From the NCBI GenBank assembly GCA_020720105.1, contig DYPF01000002.1, positions 4,473 to 38,281 of the forward strand: a stretch of 33,809 nucleotides of DNA, read 5' to 3'. The translations under genes were made by a program, and so were the position numbers. This DNA comes from Chloroherpeton thalassium (GTDB taxonomy: Bacteria; Bacteroidota; Ignavibacteria; Kapaibacteriales; UBA2268). The notes below the pieces were generated by a model. That model did not search any database, was not told where the DNA came from, and saw only the letters and a program-made list of their open reading frames with translations. Shown piece after piece: positions 23,141 to 30,319 of this stretch (the stretch's first letter is position 1; each line of letters begins with the position of its first letter).

Positions 23141-23148
23141 TATTTTTG
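23141..23148 (+). promoter_or_regulatory. Possible -7-type box (TATTTTTG) upstream of the TlpA-like gene
   Basis: TATTTTTG fits TAnnTTTG and ends 50 nt before the ATG at 23199. The 94-bp spacer after ccmF also holds the inverted repeat GTAATAT (23101-23107) / ATATTAC (23122-23128) and a 12-bp tandem duplication. The match is weak because the spacer is almost pure A/T. Confidence 0.25.
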
Positions 23149-23163
23149 CTTTCGTTAATAATC

Positions 23164-23187
23164 ATTGAATAAAATATTGAATAAAAT
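23164..23187. repeat. Perfect 12-bp tandem duplication (ATTGAATAAAAT x2)
   Basis: Two identical adjacent 12-mers lie in the leader of the TlpA-like gene, ending 11 bp before its ATG. The likely cause is slipped-strand duplication. The function, if any, is unknown. Confidence 0.7.
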
Positions 23188-23198
23188 AATAAAAAAAT

Positions 23199-23780
23199 AT
23201 GAAAAAACAATTATTTGCAACTTTAACAATATTATTTGTTAGCTTTTTAGCACTTTCTCAAGCTGCTTGTTCTAGAGATTCACAAGCTAACAACAAACCT
23301 GTTTCATCATTCGTTCACGAGGTTAATGCAATTTCCTTAGCTGGTGAAAACGAACCTGTTAATTTCACATGGAAAGAAAACGGCAATGAGATGAACTTAA
23401 CAACAGAATTAAAAGGAAAAGTTACTTTCTTGAATTTCTGGGGAACTTGGTGTCCTCCTTGTCGTGCAGAAATTCCTCATTTTGTCGACTTACTTTCAAC
23501 TTATTCTGCAAGTGGTTTTCAAGTAGTAGGAATTGCATTAGAAAGAGATCCAAATAAAGAAATGGAACTTGTGAGCAATTTTGTTGAAAAACAAAAAATG
23601 AATTATCGTAATTTTCCAAGTAGAAAATACGCAGACGAATTTGCTAAAGTATTTGGGACTATTCAATATGTACCAACAACCTATGTAATTGGTAAAGACG
23701 GTAAAATTATGGAAAAAATTGTTGGCGGAAGAACAAAAGAGGGCTTTGAAGAAATAATCAAAAAGTATCTTAACCAATAA
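23199..23780 (+). CDS. TlpA/ResA-like thiol-disulfide oxidoreductase
   Basis: A 193-residue exported thioredoxin-fold protein. It has an N-terminal signal (KKQLFATLTILFVSFLALSQ); C24 in SQAAC may be a lax lipobox, so it could be a lipoprotein. The redox site is FWGTWCPPCRAEIPHF with C85 and C88, followed by GFQVVGIALERD and the cis-proline region VPTTYVIGKDGKI. WCPPC is typical of ResA, TlpA and CcmG proteins that reduce apocytochrome c before haem attachment. Immediate proximity to ccmCDEF supports that role, which would cover for the absence of a CcmG-named gene. A broader periplasmic reductase role is possible. Confidence 0.9.
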   Translation: MKKQLFATLTILFVSFLALSQAACSRDSQANNKPVSSFVHEVNAISLAGENEPVNFTWKENGNEMNLTTELKGKVTFLNFWGTWCPPCRAEIPHFVDLLSTYSASGFQVVGIALERDPNKEMELVSNFVEKQKMNYRNFPSRKYADEFAKVFGTIQYVPTTYVIGKDGKIMEKIVGGRTKEGFEEIIKKYLNQ

Positions 23781-23792
23781 AAAAAGATTAAT

Positions 23793-24350
23793 ATGGCAGC
23801 TGAAGGAAATAAAATTGAATTAGGAAGTAATATTGTAGAATTCAATTTGCTAAACCCTAAAACAAAACAATTCACTGCATTAAATGAAATTAAATCTAAT
23901 AAGGGCAATGTTATCATAATTATGTGTAATCATTGCCCTTATGTTATTCATATAATGCCGAAATTAGTTGAAATATCAAATAAATTTATGCAACTTGGTA
24001 TAAACTTCATAGGTGTAAATTCAAATGATATTGAGGCATATCCAGAAGATTCACCCGAAAATATGATTGATTTCATTGAAAAATTCAATATTCAATTTCC
24101 GTACTTATTTGATGAAACGCAAGAAATTGCCAAGAATTATGATGCAGCTTGCACTCCTGACTTTTATGTCTATAATCAGAATGATATGTTGGTTTATCAC
24201 GGTCGATTCGACTCATCTCGTCCAAAAAATAATGATGAAATTACTGGTATAGATTTAATCGATGTTTTAGAAGCAATTCTATATGGAAGCGATATTACCA
24301 AACAACAGTACCCAAGTATTGGTTGTAGTATTAAATGGAAAGATTCCTAA
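23793..24350 (+). CDS. Thioredoxin/AhpC-TSA-fold redox protein (CNHC type)
   Basis: A 185-residue cytoplasmic thioredoxin-fold protein without a signal peptide. The N-terminal part NVIIIMCNHCPYVIHIMPKL carries C45 and C48 in CNHC. Family features follow: GINFIGVNSNDIEAYPEDSPENM, FPYLFDETQEIAKNYDAACTPDFYVYN and YHGRFDSSRP. This is the widespread CNHCPYV family of the AhpC/TSA-redoxin superfamily, often annotated as thioredoxin family protein or thiol peroxidase-like; its substrate is not established. It lies 12 bp after the TlpA-like gene and probably shares its transcript. It converges on queG across a 102-bp spacer with no evident gene. Confidence 0.88.
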   Translation: MAAEGNKIELGSNIVEFNLLNPKTKQFTALNEIKSNKGNVIIIMCNHCPYVIHIMPKLVEISNKFMQLGINFIGVNSNDIEAYPEDSPENMIDFIEKFNIQFPYLFDETQEIAKNYDAACTPDFYVYNQNDMLVYHGRFDSSRPKNNDEITGIDLIDVLEAILYGSDITKQQYPSIGCSIKWKDS

Positions 24351-24452
24351 AATTAAGGATAGTTATGAAAAAGTTTTTTCAATTATTTATGATGGCGGAG
24401 TTGGTATAATAGATATTAATAAGATATTTGCAAAATTGAAGATAAAATGTAA

Positions 24453-25415
24453 TTAATCAGAGTCTTTTGTTTTCTCAAAATTTTCGATTAAATTAGTTGC
24501 ATTAAGTTTCAAGCCCGATAACTTTCTTCTTTTTATTGGGCTTTTTTTGTATCTTTTATTAAAATCTTCAGTGTTTAATTCAATTACTTCCATTAGGTTT
24601 TGATAGAAATTGCTGAGGTTTAGAAATTCTGCTGTATGTGTATTTTCGGTTATTACTTTATTATACGGACAAACTTCTTGACAAATATCACACCCAAAGA
24701 GCCATCCTGAATTATTTTCTTTTACTATATCTGGAATTTCTTCTTCGGGTTTTGCTTCTACTGTCCAATATGCGATACATTTATTAGCATCTAATACTTT
24801 GGGCTTAACTAATGCATTTGTCGGGCAGGCAACAATACACCTTTGGCAAGTGCCACATTTATCCAAAACTGGTGTATCTTCTTCGAAGTAATAATCTGTA
24901 ATGATTACTCCAAGAAAAACATACGATCCAAATTTTGGTGATATTATCAACGAGTGTTTGCCTTGCCAACCAATGCCTGCTTTTTCAGCAAAATACTTTT
25001 CCAAAATATGACCAGTATCTACATAACTTCTTGTTTTTATTTCGGGAATAACTTGTCTAATGTATTCTTCTAATAATTTAATTTTATCTAATAATACAAA
25101 ATGATAGTCTATATTTTGAGCGTACCTTGAGATTTTGCCCACCAATTTATTGCCATTATCAATAGTTGGATGATTGCCGGGAAAATAGTTCAAAGCACAT
25201 ACAATCACAGATTTGGAATTTTCTAAAATTATTGAGGGATTCAGTCGTTTATCTACATTATTTGCGATATACTGCATATTCGCATAATATTTTGAATCAA
25301 TCCAATTTTGCAGGTTGATTTTGGTGCTTTCTTCAACATTGCTTGATGTGAATTTTAAATCACTCAAACCGATTTCGAAGGCTTTTGCAATAATATTTGA
25401 TTTTAGTTGATTCAT
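24453..25415 (-). CDS. queG: Epoxyqueuosine reductase QueG
   Basis: QueG performs the last step of queuosine synthesis, reducing epoxyqueuosine in tRNA using a cobalamin cofactor and two [4Fe-4S] clusters. In the 320-residue protein the cobalamin/catalytic part contains KSVIVCALNYFPG, YVDTGHILEKYFAEKAGIGWQGKH with D133, and KFGSYVFLGVIIT. The ferredoxin-like part has CGTCQRCIVACP (C187, C190, C193, C197), C213 in NKCIAYWTVE and GCDICQEVCPYNK (C242, C245, C249). It lacks the C-terminal HEAT-like extension of longer homologues (about 375 residues), like many short QueG proteins. It complements tgt in this window. Its ATG is separated by only 2 bp from the divergent ruvX ATG. Confidence 0.96.
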   Translation of the reverse strand: MNQLKSNIIAKAFEIGLSDLKFTSSNVEESTKINLQNWIDSKYYANMQYIANNVDKRLNPSIILENSKSVIVCALNYFPGNHPTIDNGNKLVGKISRYAQNIDYHFVLLDKIKLLEEYIRQVIPEIKTRSYVDTGHILEKYFAEKAGIGWQGKHSLIISPKFGSYVFLGVIITDYYFEEDTPVLDKCGTCQRCIVACPTNALVKPKVLDANKCIAYWTVEAKPEEEIPDIVKENNSGWLFGCDICQEVCPYNKVITENTHTAEFLNLSNFYQNLMEVIELNTEDFNKRYKKSPIKRRKLSGLKLNATNLIENFEKTKDSD

Positions 25416-25417
25416 TT

Positions 25418-25885
25418 ATGCAATTTAATATAAACGAACTTAAAAATAGTATAAAAAATAAAAAAATTTTGGCTATTGATTATGGCGAGAAAAGGGTAGG
25501 ACTTGCTTCGACCGATATTTTTCATATTACTTTTAATCCCATTACAACATTGCAGAACGATGAAAAGTTAGAAAGCAAAATCAATCAAATTATTCAAAAA
25601 GAGAATATTCAAGTTGTAATTATGGGCTTCCCTTATAGAAATAATAGTTCTGAATCCATAATACATCAAAAAATTAACGATTTTAAAGAAAGTTTATTAA
25701 CTCAGTTAAATATACCAATTTATTTATTTGACGAGTCTGGCTCATCTAAACAAGCAATGCAAAATTTAGTAAATTCAGGAATTTCCAAAAAAAGTAGAAG
25801 AAATAAACAAGATTTTGATAAATTTGCAGCTGTTGTAATTTTACAAAACTTTATTAATGAAATTGAAGGTGAAAATTATGTTTAA
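25418..25885 (+). CDS. ruvX: Putative pre-16S rRNA nuclease / RuvX (YqgF)
   Basis: A YqgF-family RNase H-fold nuclease implicated in maturation of the 16S rRNA 5' end. I choose the ATG at 25418 (155 residues); an upstream in-frame TTG at 25397 overlaps queG and adds only 7 residues. Motifs: ILAIDYGEKRVGLASTD (first catalytic Asp), VVIMGFPYRNNSSES, FDESGSSKQAMQNL and DFDKFAAVVILQNFIN (last catalytic Asp region). The third motif, usually DERxTT/S, reads DESGSS, keeping the Asp but losing the Arg. It overlaps the next gene by 8 bp. Confidence 0.9.
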   Translation: MQFNINELKNSIKNKKILAIDYGEKRVGLASTDIFHITFNPITTLQNDEKLESKINQIIQKENIQVVIMGFPYRNNSSESIIHQKINDFKESLLTQLNIPIYLFDESGSSKQAMQNLVNSGISKKSRRNKQDFDKFAAVVILQNFINEIEGENYV

Positions 25886-27203
25886 CAAAACGATAAATAT
25901 TATTCTTTTTTCAGCTATATTTTTGTTTGCTATTGCACTTAATGCACAAAAGCCTCAACAAAAAATATCTCAAAAGAACTTTTATTCAAATAGATTAGCA
26001 ACCCTTTCTACATTTACTGAAACATATAATAATTCAGATTCATTAAAATTAAACTTGTATTATTCATTGCCGATAGAAAACTACTTACTAAAACAAAACG
26101 AAAAGGGATACTATCAAACAATCTCGCGATTGGAAGTTACTTTTTCGGATAAAGATGGAGTAGTGAAATTCTATAAAATTATTCAAGATACAATCATTTT
26201 ACAATTAAGTGTAGAAAGCAAGTCTAAAACTACTCTAAAAAATGGGTATGTTGAAATAATTTTTCCAAAAAATGAAATGGAAATTAAAATTAGAGTTACT
26301 GATATTAATTCTAAGAAAAGTGAAACAGTCGAAGCTAATCATTTATTGATTGATTCTACTACGAAAGCCAAAGTATCTTTGCTTTTTCTTTCTGTAAAAG
26401 GGAACGAAAATATTCCTAACATTTTGAATAATTCTCTGGAATATTCTCCATTTTCCAAAAAAATATTGCTTTCTTTTCCTTATTCCGAATACGATAATTT
26501 ATCATATAAAATAATTTATAAAAAAAGTGAGGAACAACCAAATATTTTCTTTAAAGAAATTTCAGGTAAAGTTAAAACATTAGACATCAATAACATCACC
26601 GTTACTAAAGACTATTCAGTCTTGTTGGAGAGGGAGAGTCAGGCTGCTGCTGGAAACTATTATTCAGCCAATTTTATTTCGATGATTGAATTACCCGATA
26701 ATCCTTTTTTACCTGGCGAATATACTTTGGAGATATTTAATAATAATAAGAAAATAATAGCCAATCCAATTAAAGTCGTTTGGGCAAATCAGCCTTTTAG
26801 CTTAAATAATATTGACTTTGTTCTGCAAGCATCATCTTTTTTTCTAAATGAAAAAGAAATTGATGAAGTACGTTCAGCTAATCGAAAGAATCAATTTGTT
26901 AAGCTATACGATGTTTGGAAAAAATTTGATTCTTCTCCACAAAACAATTTTAACGAAAAATTATTTGAATTTTATAATCGAGTAGATTATGCCTTTCTGA
27001 ATTACTCTACATTTGCCGAAAAGAATGGAGCATTAACCGATAGGGGAAAGGTTTATATACTTAATGGAGCACCAACCCAAATTCAAGAAGTATTCAAAAT
27101 GAAAAAGCTTAACGAGATTTGGACTTATTCAAATCTCATTAAGCAATTTACTTTTGAAAGCATCGAGCCGGGTGTATTCAAATTAGTTGAAGTAAAAGAA
27201 TAA
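25878..27203 (+). CDS. Secreted GWxTD-domain protein
   Basis: An exported protein of 441 residues from the ATG at 25878. This start gives a clean signal peptide (FNKTINIILFSAIFLFAIAL, then NAQ), sits 8 bases after GAAGG and overlaps the ruvX stop by 8 bp. An in-frame ATG at 25857 is less likely. Residues 30-300 form a beta-rich region with no motif I recognise. The C-terminal part holds a GWxTD-type domain: FNEKLFEFYNRVDYAFLNY, then GALTDRGKVYILNGAPTQI and EIWTYSN. GWxTD proteins are common in Bacteroidota/Chlorobi/Ignavibacteria relatives and have no assigned biochemical role. It converges on the GIY-YIG-like gene. Confidence 0.88.
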   Translation: MFNKTINIILFSAIFLFAIALNAQKPQQKISQKNFYSNRLATLSTFTETYNNSDSLKLNLYYSLPIENYLLKQNEKGYYQTISRLEVTFSDKDGVVKFYKIIQDTIILQLSVESKSKTTLKNGYVEIIFPKNEMEIKIRVTDINSKKSETVEANHLLIDSTTKAKVSLLFLSVKGNENIPNILNNSLEYSPFSKKILLSFPYSEYDNLSYKIIYKKSEEQPNIFFKEISGKVKTLDINNITVTKDYSVLLERESQAAAGNYYSANFISMIELPDNPFLPGEYTLEIFNNNKKIIANPIKVVWANQPFSLNNIDFVLQASSFFLNEKEIDEVRSANRKNQFVKLYDVWKKFDSSPQNNFNEKLFEFYNRVDYAFLNYSTFAEKNGALTDRGKVYILNGAPTQIQEVFKMKKLNEIWTYSNLIKQFTFESIEPGVFKLVEVKE

Positions 27204-27257
27204 TACCTAATTTTATGTTTTAAATTTTACTAATATTTATACTTTTGTAGTTTAACA

Positions 27258-27620
27258 CTACATTTCGTCCCAAGGCAAATTTTCTTTAATAGGTATTGCT
27301 CTGGGAGCGGCATCACCAAGAATAGCCGGATTTAATGTATTAATCAAATAAATCAATACTCCAGATCGCTTTAGTGGTGGAACTTCAACCCACGAAACCA
27401 TTACCCCGTGAGCAGCAAAAGCCTTAAATATAATTTCATTTTGAAGCTTCAATATTTCTGAATAAATACTTCCTTGTCCAACCCGTAGGACTTTTCTATT
27501 GGCTCCGCTACCATACCAAATTACATAAACACCATTAGTATTTCTAATAGAAGAGTGGTTTAAATCAACTTTAAATAAATCGCACCAAACTTCTCCTTTA
27601 CATCTGTACCATTCTAACAT
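27258..27620 (-). CDS. GIY-YIG-like small protein
   Basis: A 120-residue soluble protein. Residues 29-49 (NGVYVIWYGSGANRKVLRVGQ) resemble the first strands of the GIY-YIG nuclease fold, with GVY (30-32) in place of GIY and VLRVGQG in place of YIG. A helix that normally carries the catalytic Arg follows, and the C-terminal YLINTLNPAILGDAAPRAIP matches the E/LNP end of that fold. The usual catalytic Glu is not obvious, so activity is doubtful. It is the last gene of the minus-strand run, 43 bp after the LOG-family gene, and has its own promoter-like box at 27650-27657. I cannot assign a role. Confidence 0.7.
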   Translation of the reverse strand: MLEWYRCKGEVWCDLFKVDLNHSSIRNTNGVYVIWYGSGANRKVLRVGQGSIYSEILKLQNEIIFKAFAAHGVMVSWVEVPPLKRSGVLIYLINTLNPAILGDAAPRAIPIKENLPWDEM

Positions 27621-27649
27621 AAATTTTCACTTTAATAAATTATAAATAA

Positions 27650-27657
27650 CAAAAATA
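27650..27657 (-). promoter_or_regulatory. Possible -7-type box (TATTTTTG) for the GIY-YIG-like gene
   Basis: The coding strand reads TATTTTTG, matching TAnnTTTG, 29 nt before the ATG at 27620 and inside the 43-bp gap after the LOG-family gene. It suggests that the small gene can be transcribed on its own. The spacer is AT-rich, so chance is possible. Confidence 0.3.
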
Positions 27658-27663
27658 TAAAAT

Positions 27664-28527
27664 TTACTTCAAAGAAAGTGTTTTTTCTTTCTTTTTTAGC
27701 GATTTTTCTAATTGTGTAGTAACATAATCGAACGCTTCGTCAGGAGTATCTGCAAATTTGAATAATTCCATATCTTTTTCGCAAATTAAACCTTTTTGCA
27801 TTAATAAATCAAAATTGATTAATTCTTTCCAAAATTTACTTCCGTAAAGAACAATAGGCAAAGGTTTCGTAACTTTGAGAGTTTGCCTTAAAGTTAGTAT
27901 CTCCATCAATTCATCTAATGTACCAAAGCCGCCGGGCATTGTTATTATTGCCTTTGCTAAATAAACGAACCAAAATTTTCGCATAAAGAAATAATGAAAT
28001 TCAAAATTTAAATCAGGACTGATAAATTTATTAGGATTTTGTTCAAATGGCAAACTGATATTTAGTCCTATGCTGTCTTGGTCTGCTAAAAACGCACCCT
28101 TATTAGCAGCTTCCATCATTCCACCGCCACCTCCAGAAGTAACGTATATGCCGTTTACTGGTGATTGGTTTTTTATCCATTCTGCAAAACGTTTGGCGAG
28201 AATAACACCATCTTCATAATATTGTGTTAAATCAGCTCTACTCTTCAAAGATTCAATTTCGTCTTTCAGTTTTTTCTGGTCTTTTGGGATTGATTTCTTC
28301 AAATCTTCTTCTAACTTTGCCAATTTGTGATTGTATTGCTCTTGTGATAATGTTCTTGCGGAGCCATAAAAGACAATAGCACCTCGAACATTTTTCTTTC
28401 TTAGATATTGGTCAGGATATAAATATTCAGCAATTAAACGCATAATTCTGCCATCACCACTATGAATGAACTCAAAATTATCGTAAGCCTTCTGACTACT
28501 TAGTATTTTTTCTGGATTTTTTTTCAT
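27664..28527 (-). CDS. LOG-family Rossmann-fold protein (TIGR00730-like)
   Basis: A 287-residue cytoplasmic protein of the LOG (lysine-decarboxylase-like) family, many members of which hydrolyse nucleoside 5'-monophosphates at the N-glycosidic bond. Nucleotide-site motifs are present: GAIVFYGSARTL, YVTSGGGGGMMEAANKGA (129-146), MRKFWFV and the signature PGGFGTLDE (198-206) with E206. Between the first strand and the SGGGGG motif is a charged helical insertion (about 60-100, KLEEDLKKSIPKDQKKLKDE), probably coiled coil, making it longer than the compact LOG proteins of about 190 residues. It starts 9 bp after the second TldD-like gene in the same run. The substrate is unknown. Confidence 0.9.
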   Translation of the reverse strand: MKKNPEKILSSQKAYDNFEFIHSGDGRIMRLIAEYLYPDQYLRKKNVRGAIVFYGSARTLSQEQYNHKLAKLEEDLKKSIPKDQKKLKDEIESLKSRADLTQYYEDGVILAKRFAEWIKNQSPVNGIYVTSGGGGGMMEAANKGAFLADQDSIGLNISLPFEQNPNKFISPDLNFEFHYFFMRKFWFVYLAKAIITMPGGFGTLDELMEILTLRQTLKVTKPLPIVLYGSKFWKELINFDLLMQKGLICEKDMELFKFADTPDEAFDYVTTQLEKSLKKKEKTLSLK

Positions 28528-28536
28528 TATTTTATG

Positions 28537-30306
28537 TTATTTTAATATTGGGTTTGAGAAAAATGGTGGTTTTGGTGTATCTTTTTCAATTGGATTTATT
28601 TCTAAATCTTCAAATAATAATGCTGGGGAGATAATACTTGTAGGAATATATGGAGAACCTTCACCCATAAAGCCACCTGAATTTACGGATAGATGATTAA
28701 ACACATAATTTTCTGTCCCAGCAAATATTATATCTTTGAAAGTAGGAGCACTAATTGAACTAATTTGAATATTACTTACAAATTCTTCTCTGCCATCTTG
28801 ATAAATTTTGTATGCTTCAATTATCGGGCTTGAGTTTTGGTCAACTAAATAACTTGTTATTCCGTAGGTCTTGCTCATAATGGATGTTGACATTATATTT
28901 TGATTAGCAATTTTTGTAATGATTATTCCAAAAGGCAAATCCCTTTGTTTGATTAATTCTATTAACTTTGTCTTAATTTCATTATTATTTAGTGTTTTTT
29001 CTTTTTCAACTTCAATGAATAAATTGCTATAAGTGATTGCACCTTCCCGTTTATGACCATTAGAAACGAGTAGTCTTTTAGTTGGTGTTCTGTCGTTAAG
29101 CAATGATTTTAAGTAACCTTTTTCTACTAAATTAATAGTCTCTGGTTTAATTCCTTGGTCATCTATTTTATAAAACCCCAAAAATGTTGATTTTTCATAT
29201 TTGTTAATTGTTGGATTATCCACAACTGAAATAAATTCAGGCAACACTCTTCCGCCTATTTTTTTCTGAAATGATGAATTGCGTTGTGAGACAATTCCCA
29301 TCATACTTTCGGTAAGTTGTTGCCTTTGAGCTATAAAATTTGGAGCCAAACTTCGTGAAATTAACTCTCCCGTTGCCTCGCCGACTATCAGTACTGGACC
29401 ATTATATGGTTCATCAAGTGATTTTGCAATAAGGGACTTTTCTGTTGTAGTTGCCATTTTATTAATTGCTTTGCTTAATGAATCGGCATTTGGCAAAAAT
29501 TCAGGATATGTTGTATAAGAATGATAATGATTAATTACTGGAGTTCCATCATCTTTTTGGGCAAACGCTATTGATTCTAATCCAGAAAAATAACTATCTT
29601 TCACATATTCCATTCCTTCGGAATTTACATAAAATGTCCTATTTTGTAAATATTCGAATGCAACTTGCGAAACAAAAATTTTTGAATAATTTTGGAAAAT
29701 CTTGCTTAATTCTTTGACTACATTTGTGTATTTTGCAAAATCAAAATCTTTTGTTTTTGCTGTGTCATAAGATTTTACAGGTGAAACTACACTAAAATCA
29801 GGAATAGTATCTTTACGAATAATGTTTTTAAGAGTTGCAATTTTCTTGGAATATACTTCTGATGATTGTTTATAAGCAGCATCAGTAGCAAGCCATATTT
29901 CTCTTCTGATATTATCGTAAGTTAATTCAACTGGCATTATCCTATTCTGGTAATTCTCCTCATCATCTGTGCTACCAAAGAAGGAAAAACCAATATCGAA
30001 AAAATTTGAATTATCAAATTTATAATCGCCAATTCTAATTCCAACATTGAGAGTAATTCTTAATGGGTTATCATTACTAAGTACTTGTCCCATATCACTT
30101 GTTGTTAAATATTGCTGGCTTATTGTCAATTTATATTCAATATAATATGGTTTTTCTAAATTTTCAATCTTTAATTCACTCATTGACCTATTCAATTCAT
30201 CTTTCATAGCTTTCAGAATAATATCTGAATTGTATTTTGCAAAAAGATTTGAACTCGAGAAAACTACAAATAATGCAAAGATTGATATTTTTATTAAATT
30301 TTTCAT
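28537..30306 (-). CDS. Exported TldD/PmbA-family protein without metal ligands (TldE-like partner)
   Basis: A 589-residue protein with a signal peptide (KNLIKISIFALFVVFSSSN, then LFAKY), so predicted periplasmic. It is a paralogue of the adjacent gene: both share RxGDYKFDN near residue 90, ATDxAY, the central GxATGE/GRASG block and the C-terminal SGG-SP-S region. At the position of the HExxxH zinc motif it has S317, R318 and P322, and the C-terminal ligand cysteine is also absent. It is therefore a catalytically dead family member. In the known TldD/TldE (PmbA) proteases an active subunit pairs with an inactive one, and tandem placement suggests the same here. That the pair is exported is unusual for the E. 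coli model, which is cytoplasmic. Confidence 0.87.
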   Translation of the reverse strand: MKNLIKISIFALFVVFSSSNLFAKYNSDIILKAMKDELNRSMSELKIENLEKPYYIEYKLTISQQYLTTSDMGQVLSNDNPLRITLNVGIRIGDYKFDNSNFFDIGFSFFGSTDDEENYQNRIMPVELTYDNIRREIWLATDAAYKQSSEVYSKKIATLKNIIRKDTIPDFSVVSPVKSYDTAKTKDFDFAKYTNVVKELSKIFQNYSKIFVSQVAFEYLQNRTFYVNSEGMEYVKDSYFSGLESIAFAQKDDGTPVINHYHSYTTYPEFLPNADSLSKAINKMATTTEKSLIAKSLDEPYNGPVLIVGEATGELISRSLAPNFIAQRQQLTESMMGIVSQRNSSFQKKIGGRVLPEFISVVDNPTINKYEKSTFLGFYKIDDQGIKPETINLVEKGYLKSLLNDRTPTKRLLVSNGHKREGAITYSNLFIEVEKEKTLNNNEIKTKLIELIKQRDLPFGIIITKIANQNIMSTSIMSKTYGITSYLVDQNSSPIIEAYKIYQDGREEFVSNIQISSISAPTFKDIIFAGTENYVFNHLSVNSGGFMGEGSPYIPTSIISPALLFEDLEINPIEKDTPKPPFFSNPILK

Positions 30307-30319
30307 TTCAATTCCTAAT

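Noticed and set aside
24364-24408. Tiny ORF (14 codons) between the CNHC protein and queG
   Set aside because: Too short, no conserved feature, no membrane helix or signal; treated as non-coding spacer.
25397-25417. TTG start for ruvX overlapping queG
   Set aside because: Adds only 7 residues and has no ribosome-binding site; the ATG at 25418 is simpler.
27240-27247. TACTTTTG matching TAnnTTTG on the plus strand
   Set aside because: No plus-strand gene lies downstream; it sits between convergent genes, so it is fortuitous.
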